NCBI GenBank assembly: GCA_003023245.1
Contig: PXTR01000067.1
Span: 1 to 8,176, forward strand
Reading direction: 5' to 3'
Source: Bacteroidetes bacterium QS_8_68_15
GTDB lineage: Bacteria; Bacteroidota; Rhodothermia; Rhodothermales; Salinibacteraceae
Length of the DNA stretch: 8,176 bases
The notes under the pieces are model-generated. The model was not told the DNA's origin. It was given only the letters and a program-made list of their open reading frames with translations, and did no database searches. Below, in pieces: positions 1 through 5,857 of this stretch (position 1 is its first letter; every line of letters starts with the position of its first letter). The translations under genes and the position numbers were made by a program.

Positions 1-128
1 GAAATCATGCGCACGGTTTCTTCGTCGAGACCGGGTTCGGCGGTGTCGGTCTCGATGTCGGTTTCCCAGCCGTGTTCGTACTCTTGGTCGGCTTTGGCCT
101 GGAGATACTCTGTTTCTGCGGTGCTCAT
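1..128 (-). CDS. sufB: Fe-S cluster assembly protein SufB, N-terminal fragment (runs off the left edge)
   Basis: This is the first 42 codons of a minus-strand gene starting at an ATG at 126-128. The N-terminus begins MSTAETEYLQ. It continues with the EYEHGWETDIETDT and GLDEETVRMI segments, which match the conserved start of SufB, where EYxxGFxTDIExD is followed by PKGLNEDxVRxIS. SufB is the scaffold subunit of the cytoplasmic SufBCD complex that assembles Fe-S clusters; SufC is the ATPase partner. The rest of the gene, and presumably sufC and sufD, lie outside the window to the left. The start has no Shine-Dalgarno sequence and is preceded by a C-rich leader. The gene is divergent from the 546-1289 gene across a 417-bp gap. 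Only the N-terminus is visible, so the core domain and its cluster-binding residues cannot be checked. Confidence 0.85.
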   Translation of the reverse strand, partial: MSTAETEYLQAKADQEYEHGWETDIETDTAEPGLDEETVRMI

Positions 129-261
129 GGCGCGTGCGGGGGCTACTGCTGCGGGGCGAGAGCGGGGATCCGTCACTGGCTGATTGACGGATACCTTCCA
201 ACCTTGCACGCGAGGGCAACGTTCCTTTCCGGCGCTTGGCTTCCCGCTGTCTTAATGCAGC

Positions 262-289
262 GCCGAATGGAGGCTGCCGAATGGAGGCT
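262..289. repeat. Perfect 14-bp tandem duplication
   Basis: The unit GCCGAATGGAGGCT occurs twice head to tail, at 262-275 and 276-289, with no mismatch. It lies in the sufB upstream leader. It could be a slippage duplication or a paired protein-binding site; nothing in the sequence decides between these. Confidence 0.85.
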
Positions 290-313
290 CTGCGCTACGG
301 CTCCGCCTGCGTC

Positions 314-329
314 GGGGAAACCATTCCCC
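314..329. other. Perfect inverted repeat/hairpin in the sufB upstream region
   Basis: GGGGAA (314-319) and TTCCCC (324-329) form a perfect 6-bp stem around a 4-nt loop. No T-tract follows on either strand, so it does not look like an intrinsic terminator. It may be an operator or leader hairpin for sufB; the function is unknown. Confidence 0.5.
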
Positions 330-409
330 ATCTACGGTCCTCCTTCGGTCGAACGGTCAGCACCAACGTCTTCGGACTTCAGTCATCAACACTTCAGAGG
401 CAAAAAGAG

Positions 410-417
410 TAAGTTTG
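410..417 (+). promoter_or_regulatory. Candidate -7 box for the 247-aa gene
   Basis: TAAGTTTG matches TAnnTTTG exactly on the plus strand, 128 bp upstream of the ATG at 546. No TTTG or TTG stands at the expected distance upstream, so only half of a promoter is visible. A second near-match, TATATTTT at 442-449, is an alternative. Confidence 0.22.
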
Positions 418-422
418 GGAGG

Positions 423-455
423 CAAAAATAACGTTTCACCTTATATTTTAAGCAA
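423..455 (-). promoter_or_regulatory. Candidate Bacteroidota-type promoter for sufB
   Basis: Read on the minus strand, TATTTTTG (430 down to 423) matches the Bacteroidota -7 consensus TAnnTTTG exactly. A TTG (455 down to 453) lies 22 bp upstream, somewhat longer than the usual spacer of about 19 bp. A promoter here would give sufB a leader of nearly 290 nt. This rests on consensus matching in an AT-richer patch and is weak. Confidence 0.3.
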
Positions 456-545
456 TTCGGGGAAGCGGCACGGTGTTGGCGTTGCAATTCGACGCGGCGA
501 TGGGTACCATTTCACAGCGATCCCTTCACAAAAGCCGACGTCCCC

Positions 546-1289
546 ATGACTACGCTTTCCCTCGACGCCTTTTCCCGCGCCGCCTACGACTTCGAGCAGG
601 CGCAGTACCGGGTGCTCGGCGGCCTCAAGTGCGCCCGCGACGCCTTTGCGGAGAACCGCATCTACCCGCATCTCGGCCGGTTGGCGAAGCTGCACCACAC
701 CCTCCGGCTCGTCTTGCAGCGCTCGGAAGACGTGCGCAAGGGGCAGCCGCGCGAGATCAAGGAGATCGACCTGGACAACAAGCAGGTCGTCTACGAGTGG
801 CCCGAACTGGATGAGGGGCAGATGGCCGACGTGAAGGCGCTGATCGAATGGGCGCTTCCGCGTCTGCGCGAGACCCTCGAGGAGGGGAAAACGATCTACG
901 AATTCGTCGAAGACCACCTTTCGCTCGAGGAGGTGGGCCTGGTGCCGACGTACCGGCGAGAGGGCTACCTGCTCGTGCCGGATCGGGAGAAGGGCGCGCT
1001 GCACGTCATGCGGTACACGCTCTCGGCGCTCACCGCCGGCGGAGGCGAGAACGACGAACGCTACCGCCGCCTCAAGACGTCGCACCTGAAGTGCATCGAC
1101 TATGCCTCCGGACTCGTGCCCGAGCCGCAGCAGGTCAAGCTCGACCTTCTGGAGGAGCGCCGCGAGCTGCCGAACCCGGCGACGTACTTTTTCGATGCGG
1201 AGGTGGACTTCCCCTTCGAGCCGACGGTCTTCCCCATCGCCAAACGCAAACTGATGCGCTACCTTTTGGGGGCTGAGGGCAAAGCATAG
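546..1289 (+). CDS. Conserved-looking hypothetical protein, 247 aa, function unknown
   Basis: I do not recognise this family. The frame starts at the ATG at 546 (MTTLSLDAFSRAAYDFEQAQ) and stops with TAG at 1287-1289. It has the composition of a soluble, folded cytoplasmic protein: balanced hydrophobics, many Glu/Asp/Arg, no signal peptide and no membrane segment. The N-terminal half (about 1-120) looks helical, with charged amphipathic stretches. The C-terminal part contains a PNPATYFFDAEVDFPFEP stretch and a basic end, KRKLMRYLLG. No catalytic motif, P-loop, zinc ligand cluster or HTH is evident. There is no Shine-Dalgarno; the leader is C-rich, as at the other starts here. It is divergent from sufB and convergent with the haem oxidase (52-bp gap), so it is probably a single-gene transcript. 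The opposite-strand ORF over this region is Arg/Ser/Pro-rich and looks like a shadow. Confidence 0.75.
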   Translation: MTTLSLDAFSRAAYDFEQAQYRVLGGLKCARDAFAENRIYPHLGRLAKLHHTLRLVLQRSEDVRKGQPREIKEIDLDNKQVVYEWPELDEGQMADVKALIEWALPRLRETLEEGKTIYEFVEDHLSLEEVGLVPTYRREGYLLVPDREKGALHVMRYTLSALTAGGGENDERYRRLKTSHLKCIDYASGLVPEPQQVKLDLLEERRELPNPATYFFDAEVDFPFEPTVFPIAKRKLMRYLLGAEGKA

Positions 1290-1341
1290 CTCGTGGAAAC
1301 CATAACCGGCTACCGCTCCGGCGGCCTTTGCGAAATATGCA

Positions 1342-2796
1342 TCACGCAACACGCTCTGCAATCCGCCGGGCCGCCTCGTTTCCGCTCTCGGCCGCGTCGC
1401 CGACGGAGACGCCCGAGCGGTAGTTGCCGGCCAGGTGCAGCCCCGGGGCGTCGGCCTCGATCTGGTCGATGGCGTCCTTGACGCCCCCGTAGCCGACGTG
1501 GTACTGCGGGATGGCGCGGGGCCAGTGCATGCGCCGCTGGAAGACCGGCGGATCGTACGCGCCGAGGAGGTAGCGCAGGTCGTGGTGAGCGGCTTCGAAA
1601 ACCTCCTCGTCGGACGCGCCGGCCAGCTCGGGGTTGCGGGTGCCGCCAACGAACGTGGTGAGCAACACGCGGCCCTCGGGGGCGCGGTGCGGAAAGACGC
1701 TCGAGGAAAACAGCGTCCCGAGCGAGCGGCAGCCGCCCCGCGGCGTCGCCTCGGCCTCGGGGACGAGCAGACCGAAGCCGTCGAGCGGGTGCTCGACCCG
1801 GTCGCGCGGAAAGCCCATCGCCACGACACTCACCGGCGGATACGAAACCTCCTCCAGCGGCGCAAAGTCGGCGCTGACGGCGTCGGTGCAGCGCAGCAGC
1901 TCCGGTAGCGGCGCCGCCCATACCAGCGCGTCGAAGCGTTCTTCATCGAGGGAAGCGCCGCCGGCGTCGCGAGAGGAGCGCACGCGCCAGGAGGCCGTGT
2001 CCGCGTCTCCCCCGGCGTGGGAAGAGCGGTGGAGCGAGCGCACGGCCGTTTCGTAGCGTACGCCTCCCGACGAGAGGTGGTCGGCCAGGGCGTAGGGGAG
2101 GGCTTCGAGACCGCTCTCGAGCGAAAACACGCCGCGTTGCGGGAGCGTGGCGTCCTCCTCGGCCGAGCCGCCGACCATCCGCTGCACCCATCGGCCGGCC
2201 GCGCTCCGCACACCGCCGCCCAGGAGCGAGCCGTGCGTCTGCTCCAGCGCGTGGATGCGCGGAAAGGCGTGCTGAATCGAAAGCTCCTCGGGGTCGCCCG
2301 CGAAGACGCCCGCCGTGAACGGATTCAGCCCGTAGTCGAGCACCTCTGTGCCCAGGCGGCGGCGGGCGAACTCGGCGACGCTTTCCTCGTCGTCGACCGA
2401 CCCAACGAACGGCTCGGCCAGGAGGCGCAGCTTGGCCTGCGGCGAGAGCAACTCGGTGCTGAGGAGTTCGCGCAGCGAGCCGGGCAGCGCCACGGGCCGC
2501 CCGCTGAAGACCACGTAGCGCCGCGCGGCGGCATCGGCGGCTTCCACGTGTTCCTCCGTCAGATCCAAGTCGTCGAACAGCTCCCGCAGCAGCGACGTGG
2601 AGGCGCGCAGGCTGTTGGGGCCGAACTCCACGAGGTATTCGCCCTCAGTCGTCGGTGCGTCGAAGCGCTCGGAGTGAATCATGCCGCCGGGCCGGGCGCG
2701 CTGCTCGAACACCGTCGGCGCCAGCCCGGCCTCCTCGAGGCGATAGGCGGCCGTAAGCCCCGCGATTCCTGCGCCGATGACACCGACCGAACTCAT
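1342..2796 (-). CDS. hemG: HemY-type oxygen-dependent protoporphyrinogen/coproporphyrinogen oxidase
   Basis: The 484-aa flavoprotein has the HemY-type PPOX layout. The N-terminus carries an FAD dinucleotide-binding fold with GAGIAG at residues 8-13, the ribose-binding acidic residue E31 in VFEQ, and RPGG at 35-38. The C-terminus carries the family's second FAD signature, LAGNYRSGVSVGDAAESG (about 455-472). HemY enzymes oxidise protoporphyrinogen IX or coproporphyrinogen III with O2 in late haem synthesis; which substrate is used here cannot be read from the sequence. The length is normal for the family (about 460-490 aa). I chose the ATG at 2794-2796 because the Rossmann strand VGVIGAGIAG begins four residues later. 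The open frame extends 34 codons further to 2898, but that stretch is family-atypical and would run into the leader of the divergent CsbD-like gene. There is no Shine-Dalgarno. The symbol hemG is used in the TIGR00562 sense; it is not the E. coli flavodoxin-like HemG. Confidence 0.88.
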   Translation of the reverse strand: MSSVGVIGAGIAGLTAAYRLEEAGLAPTVFEQRARPGGMIHSERFDAPTTEGEYLVEFGPNSLRASTSLLRELFDDLDLTEEHVEAADAAARRYVVFSGRPVALPGSLRELLSTELLSPQAKLRLLAEPFVGSVDDEESVAEFARRRLGTEVLDYGLNPFTAGVFAGDPEELSIQHAFPRIHALEQTHGSLLGGGVRSAAGRWVQRMVGGSAEEDATLPQRGVFSLESGLEALPYALADHLSSGGVRYETAVRSLHRSSHAGGDADTASWRVRSSRDAGGASLDEERFDALVWAAPLPELLRCTDAVSADFAPLEEVSYPPVSVVAMGFPRDRVEHPLDGFGLLVPEAEATPRGGCRSLGTLFSSSVFPHRAPEGRVLLTTFVGGTRNPELAGASDEEVFEAAHHDLRYLLGAYDPPVFQRRMHWPRAIPQYHVGYGGVKDAIDQIEADAPGLHLAGNYRSGVSVGDAAESGNEAARRIAERVA

Positions 2797-2915
2797 AGGG
2801 CGAGGGCGCGCGGACTGTTGCTGAAGCTGAGAGAAGAAACCAGAGGCTGACGATGCTGTACCACACAATGCAACTGAAAGTTCACTCCTCTTCACCACGC
2901 CTCCCCCGATCCCTC

Positions 2916-3110
2916 ATGGCTACCGAAGCGATGAATGAAAGCTGGCGTCGCATTCGCGACCAGGTCAAGTCCATCTGGAGCGACGTCGACTTCGACGACA
3001 AGGAAATGAAACGCGCGCGCGGCGAAATGGACAAACTGGTCCGCCTCATCCACGACCGCACCGGCGAACCGCCGGAAGACATCTATCGCAAGATGGGCGC
3101 GATTCTGTGA
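2916..3110 (+). CDS. CsbD-like small general stress protein
   Basis: This is a 64-aa hydrophilic protein. The sequence MNESWRRIRDQVKSIWSDV, then DFDDKEMKRARGEMDKLVRL, then a short GEPPEDIYRKM end, follows the CsbD plan: a W-containing N-terminal helix with K/VKxxW, a D-rich turn, a helix with GxxDxLxxxI, and a third helix near the C-terminus. CsbD-family proteins are small, often abundant, stress-induced cytoplasmic proteins with no established biochemical activity. The chosen start is the ATG at 2916; an ATG at 2931 (MNESW) would give 59 aa and fits the usual CsbD start equally well. The frame is open upstream to 2853, but that part reads as leader. The gene is divergent from the haem oxidase and is followed 37 bp downstream by a strong terminator, so it is monocistronic. 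Confidence 0.75.
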   Translation: MATEAMNESWRRIRDQVKSIWSDVDFDDKEMKRARGEMDKLVRLIHDRTGEPPEDIYRKMGAIL

Positions 3111-3147
3111 ATCCCGACGGGTTGCTTTGGACGGCGCGTGTCAAGTA

Positions 3148-3189
3148 CGAAAGACCTGCTGGGCCGCGCTGCCCGGCAGGTCTTTTTCG
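3148..3189 (+). terminator. Rho-independent terminator of the CsbD-like gene
   Basis: AAAGACCTGC (3150-3159) pairs perfectly with GCAGGTCTTT (3176-3185). The stem continues through a T-G wobble and three G-C pairs (GGG 3161-3163 with CCC 3172-3174) to an 8-nt loop, giving 14 pairs. The 3' arm runs straight into a five-T tract (3183-3187). Because the 5' arm starts with AAA, the hairpin could also act on the opposite strand. It lies 37 bp after the CsbD-like stop and isolates that gene from the carboxylase. Confidence 0.88.
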
Positions 3190-3497
3190 TTTGAAGGAAC
3201 GCTGCGAAAACGCCAGGGAGGGAAGACCCGCAGCAGCACGCAGGTTGCCGGCGGCGTGGACGGCTGTGCGGGGGCGCAGGGCAACCGCGTCTATATTCCG
3301 AGGAGCCTACACAGTCCACAGAGGCCGATTTTGCGTTTTGCTGAACCCATGAATCCGTCTTTGCAGGCTCTCTCCACGGGGGGCCTCACAGATGCGACTG
3401 CCCTGGCGGGGGGCGCCGCCATCTTTCTTTTGGAACGGGTCCACGCTAAGTTGAAGCCCGCGTCTACTGCTTCCCGAAGCGCCCCGCCTGTCCCGCC
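3190..3497. other. Intergenic region upstream of the carboxylase
   Basis: These 308 bp between the terminator and the carboxylase start hold no supported gene. A frame opening at the ATG at 3350 overlaps the carboxylase, ends out of frame inside it and turns Pro/Arg/Ser-rich, so it is probably chance. The region contains a nested stem structure at 3238-3290. I found no complete TTTG/TAnnTTTG promoter pair. TTTTGCGTTTTG at 3329-3340 is the only AT-richer patch besides TATATT at 3292-3297. Confidence 0.5.
3238..3290. other. Nested stem-loop in the carboxylase upstream region
   Basis: ACGC plus GGTTGCC (3238-3241, 3243-3249, one bulged A at 3242) pairs with GGCAACC plus GCGT (3280-3290), giving 11 pairs. 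Inside it, TGCG (3267-3270) and CGCA (3275-3278) form a second hairpin around GGGG. No T-run follows. It may be a leader RNA structure or an operator; the pairing is seen, the function is unknown. Confidence 0.4.
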
Positions 3498-5107
3498 ATG
3501 CCCAAAACGGCTTCCGCGCCCTCGCTGGGCACCGCTGCCGAACGGAGCGACGCGTTCGAGCGCCGCGCCGCGCGTTACCGCGAGCGACTGAAAAAGCGCG
3601 CGCGCCGCGCCGATCAGGTCCGGCAGGGCGGCGGTCCGGGCCGCATCGAGCGGGAGCACGAGCGTGGTAAGCTCACAGCACGCGAGCGTGTCGACGCCCT
3701 GCTGGACGACCCGGACGACTTTCAGGAGCTGGGCCTTTTCGCCGGGTACGACATGTACGAAGAGGAGGGCGGGTGTCCCGCCGGCGGCACCGTCATGGGG
3801 CTGGGCGACGTGCGGGGACGTCTCTGCATGGTCGTCGCCAATGATGCGACAGTCAAGGCGGGGGCGTGGTTTCCCATCACCGCCAAGAAAAACCTGCGCG
3901 CCCAGGAAATCGCGCTCGAAAACCACGTGCCCATTCTCTACCTCGTCGACTCGGCGGGCGTCTTTTTGTCGCGGCAGGACGAAATTTTCCCCGACAAGGA
4001 CGACTTCGGGCGCATCTTTCGCAACAACGCGCGCCTCTCGGCGAAGGGGATTCCGCAAATCGCCGCCATCATGGGCAGCTGCGTGGCCGGCGGAGCCTAC
4101 CTGCCCATCATGAGCGACGAAGCGCTGATCGTCAACGGCACGGGGTCGGTCTTTCTGGCCGGGCCGTTTCTGGTGGAGGCGGCCATCGGGGAAGACGTGG
4201 ACGCCGAGACGCTGGGCGGGGCCGAGACGCACTCCGAGATCAGCGGCGTGACCGACTACCGCGTCGACGACGACGAGGAAGCGCTATCGAAAGTGCGCGA
4301 CCTCGTCGGACGCTTCGGTGAACGAGAGAAAGCGGGCTTCGACCGCATCGAACCGGCCGAGCCGGCCTTCCCGCCCGAGGACATCTACGGCCTGATGCCG
4401 GAGGGGGACCACCAGCCCTACGACATGCGCGAGATCCTCGCGCGGCTCATCGACGCGGGGTCGTGGTCGGAGTACAAGGCGGGCTACGGGAAAACGCTCC
4501 TCTGCGGCTACGCGCGGCTCGACGGGTGGAGCGTCGGCGTCGTGGCGAACCAGCGCGCCGTCGTCAAGGCGAAGGGGGAGACGGGGCGCGCCGAGGAGAT
4601 GCAGGTCGGCGGCGTCATCTACGCCGATGCGGCGGACAAGGCCGCGCGCTTCATCATGAACTGCAACCAGAAGCGTATTCCGCTGATTTTTCTGCAGGAC
4701 GTGACCGGCTTCATGGTGGGCCGCCACGCCGAGCAGACGGGCATCATCAAGCGCGGGGCCAAGATGGTCAACGCCGTGGCCAACTCGGTCGCCTCATGCT
4801 GGCGTGGCCCTCGGCCAAGATGGCCGTCATGGGCGGAACGCAGGCCTCGAAGGTGCTCCTTTCGATCCGCAAGCGCCGGCTCGAAAAAGAGGGCGAGGAA
4901 CTTTCTGACGAAGAGGAAGAGAAACTGCTCTCCGAGATCGAAGACCGGTACGAAGAGCAGACGACGCCCTACTACGCCGCCGCGCGCCTGTGGGTGGACG
5001 AAATCATCGACCCGGCCGACACGCGCGCGCGCCTCTCGCGCGGCCTCCGCATGGCGAACCTCAACCCCGACCGCGAGCGCTTCAACCCCGGCGTGATTCA
5101 GACGTGA
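3498..5107 (+). pseudogene. Acyl-CoA carboxylase beta (carboxyltransferase) subunit, methylcrotonyl/propionyl-CoA class, with internal deletion and frameshift
   Basis: Residues 1-431 from the ATG at 3498 read as an intact carboxyltransferase: HERGKLTARERVDALLDD (about 55-72), FPDKDDFGRIFRNNARLSAKG, the N-domain oxyanion-hole loop GSCVAGGAYLP (193-203), and DVTGFMVGRHAEQTGIIK near 401-418. FPDKDxFGRIF and the SxKGIPQIA context resemble methylcrotonyl-CoA carboxylase beta (LiuB/MccB) most closely, but the acyl substrate is not certain. Such subunits pair with a biotin carboxylase/BCCP subunit, not seen here. After NSV (codon 4788-4790) the family expects a segment of roughly 25 residues, PK(I/F)TV(L/I)IGGS(Y/F)GAGNY... 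to the DPRF site. Instead the sequence jumps to RLMLAWPSAKMAVMGGTQAS in the frame one base back (CGC at 4790-4792), which stays family-like to TGA 5105-5107. Loss of about 76 bp explains both effects: 1610 + 76 = 1686, exactly 562 codons. The C-domain oxyanion hole is lost, so activity is unlikely. An assembly error remains possible. Confidence 0.8.
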
Positions 5108-5111
5108 TTTT

Positions 5112-5160
5112 CGGTTTTTTGGGTTTCGGAGCAGGGGCTCCGAGAACGAAATCCCAAACC
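5112..5160. other. Hairpin between the carboxylase and the SPW-like gene
   Basis: CGGAGC (5127-5132) and GCTCCG (5137-5142) form a perfect stem around AGGG. Alternatively TTTGGGTTTCG (5118-5128) pairs with CGAAATCCCAAA (5147-5158) with one bulged T. The T-run precedes the stem, so on the plus strand this is not a classic terminator. It may still separate the two transcripts or act as a processing site. Confidence 0.4.
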
Positions 5161-5187
5161 TTGAACTCCCAATCCCGAACCGATCCC

Positions 5188-5649
5188 ATGAGCGTCATCG
5201 GACCGCGCATCCACGGCATCCTCGACTACGCGACCGTGGTGTTTTTCCTCTTGTCGCCCACGGCGCTGTTTCCGAACCTCTTGGTCGGCGGCGTGGGCAC
5301 GCTCTGCTACGTCCTGGCGGTGGTGTACCTCACCATGACGCTTCTGACGGACTTCCCGCTGGGGATGGTCGAGGTCATCTCGCTGAGCGTCCACGGCGTC
5401 GTCGAGCTGATCGTCTCGCTCACGCTGGTGGTGCTGCCGTGGATTCTGGCGCCGGCGTTCCAGACAGGCATGGCCGGGCGGGGCGCGCAGTGGTTCTACA
5501 CCGCCGTCGGTGTGGCGATCTTTCTGGTATGGGTGTTGTCGGACTACACCGCGACGCCGTCGTCGTCGAAGACGAGTCCGAAGCCGCCGCCGAAACGTGA
5601 TCCAGAGGCTTCCTCCCCGAGCGCAGAAGCGCGAAGCAGCGACACATAG
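5188..5649 (+). CDS. Small four-helix integral membrane protein, SPW-repeat-like
   Basis: This 153-aa protein has about four predicted membrane helices (roughly 13-29, 31-52, 67-90, 102-119) and a polar Ser/Pro/Lys-rich cytoplasmic-type tail from about 121. It is an internal duplication. Each half starts with an amphipathic RIHGILDY or SVHGVVEL segment followed by a hydrophobic helix ending in LSP or LPW, and the halves end with LLTDFPLG and VLSDY. This HGxxDY ... SP/LPW ... (T/S)DY arrangement is typical of small SPW-repeat membrane proteins, whose function is not known. The ATG at 5188 is chosen because the HGILDY unit begins eight residues later; the longer frame upstream overlaps the carboxylase and is not membrane-like. 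The leader is C-rich without a Shine-Dalgarno. It lies 80 bp after the carboxylase and is convergent with the MBL gene. Confidence 0.75.
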   Translation: MSVIGPRIHGILDYATVVFFLLSPTALFPNLLVGGVGTLCYVLAVVYLTMTLLTDFPLGMVEVISLSVHGVVELIVSLTLVVLPWILAPAFQTGMAGRGAQWFYTAVGVAIFLVWVLSDYTATPSSSKTSPKPPPKRDPEASSPSAEARSSDT

Positions 5650-5800
5650 TGCAGCTTCAAATCGAAGATTTGAGCTTCGACGGGGGAGGGCCGAAGGTCA
5701 TACCCTTGCGGTGCTAAGGACGGCCGTCTCTTGGTTCGCAACGGGCGCTTTCTGTGATGGGCGGTCGGCGCCGACTCACGACGTCTGCCTTGAAGCTGCA
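5650..5800. repeat. 151-bp segment bounded by perfect 11-bp inverted repeats
   Basis: TGCAGCTTCAA (5650-5660) and TTGAAGCTGCA (5790-5800) are perfect inverted copies. Allowing one mismatch, the match extends to 13 of 14. Inside are GACGGCCGTC (5719-5728) and GTCGGCGCCGAC (5764-5775), each a perfect palindrome. The size and termini would fit a small non-autonomous element, but no target-site duplication or related copy is visible, so this could be chance or a transcript-end structure. Confidence 0.4.
5657..5673. terminator. Possible transcript-end hairpin after the SPW-like gene
   Basis: TCAAATC (5657-5663) and GATTTGA (5667-5673) form a perfect 7-bp stem with a GAA loop, 7 bp after the SPW-like stop codon and between convergent genes. 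Neither strand has a T-tract after it, so it is a weak terminator candidate. Confidence 0.35.
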
Positions 5801-5857
5801 ATAGGGAACCGCCGGGCGCATGGGGGGCTCCGCTCATTGTGCTTCCAGCCGCGATGC

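Larger units (their letters stand above)
129..545. other. Divergent intergenic region between sufB and the 247-aa gene
   Basis: This 417-bp stretch separates two divergent genes and has no convincing coding sequence. The plus-strand ORF that crosses it has a Cys/Gly/Arg-rich, shadow-like composition. The region is unusually long for this gene density. It contains a 14-bp tandem duplication (262-289), a perfect hairpin (314-329), three CGGTC copies (335-339, 346-350, 354-358) and an AT-richer patch around 400-455 with candidate promoter boxes on both strands. I found no tRNA-like cloverleaf and no recognisable IscR or SufR operator. Confidence 0.6.
5650..5857. other. Convergent intergenic region with clustered inverted repeats
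   Basis: These 208 bp between two convergent stop codons contain no supported gene. They begin with an 11-bp inverted repeat whose partner lies at 5790-5800. Within the pair are a hairpin (5657-5673) and two perfect palindromes (5719-5728, 5764-5775). The density of symmetry is higher than in the other gaps. Confidence 0.6.

Noticed and set aside
72..431. Plus-strand 119-aa frame over the sufB start and upstream gap
   Set aside because: It overlaps the sufB N-terminus antisense, is Cys/Gly/Ala-rich at the start and has no family resemblance. The minus-strand SufB reading is far stronger.
441..1829. 462-aa minus-strand frame crossing the 247-aa gene and the haem oxidase
   Set aside because: It is Arg/Ser/Pro-rich in its first part and antisense to the 247-aa gene in the rest. 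It is in a different frame from the well-supported haem oxidase, so it is a GC-rich shadow.
2797..2898. 34-residue N-terminal extension of the haem oxidase
   Set aside because: The FAD-binding fold begins four residues after the internal Met at 2796. The extension would run into the CsbD-like leader and has no family counterpart.
3350..3591. Plus-strand short frame starting at ATG 3350 (MNPSLQALSTGG)
   Set aside because: It overlaps the carboxylase start out of frame and turns Pro/Arg-rich; no ribosome-binding or family evidence.
4780..4800. Programmed ribosomal frameshift in the carboxylase
   Set aside because: There is no slippery heptamer at the junction, and about 25 conserved residues are missing as well. 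A frameshift alone cannot restore them; a deletion explains both.
5112..5160. Intrinsic terminator after the carboxylase
   Set aside because: The T-run lies before the stem on the plus strand and no T-tract follows it. It is kept only as a hairpin.
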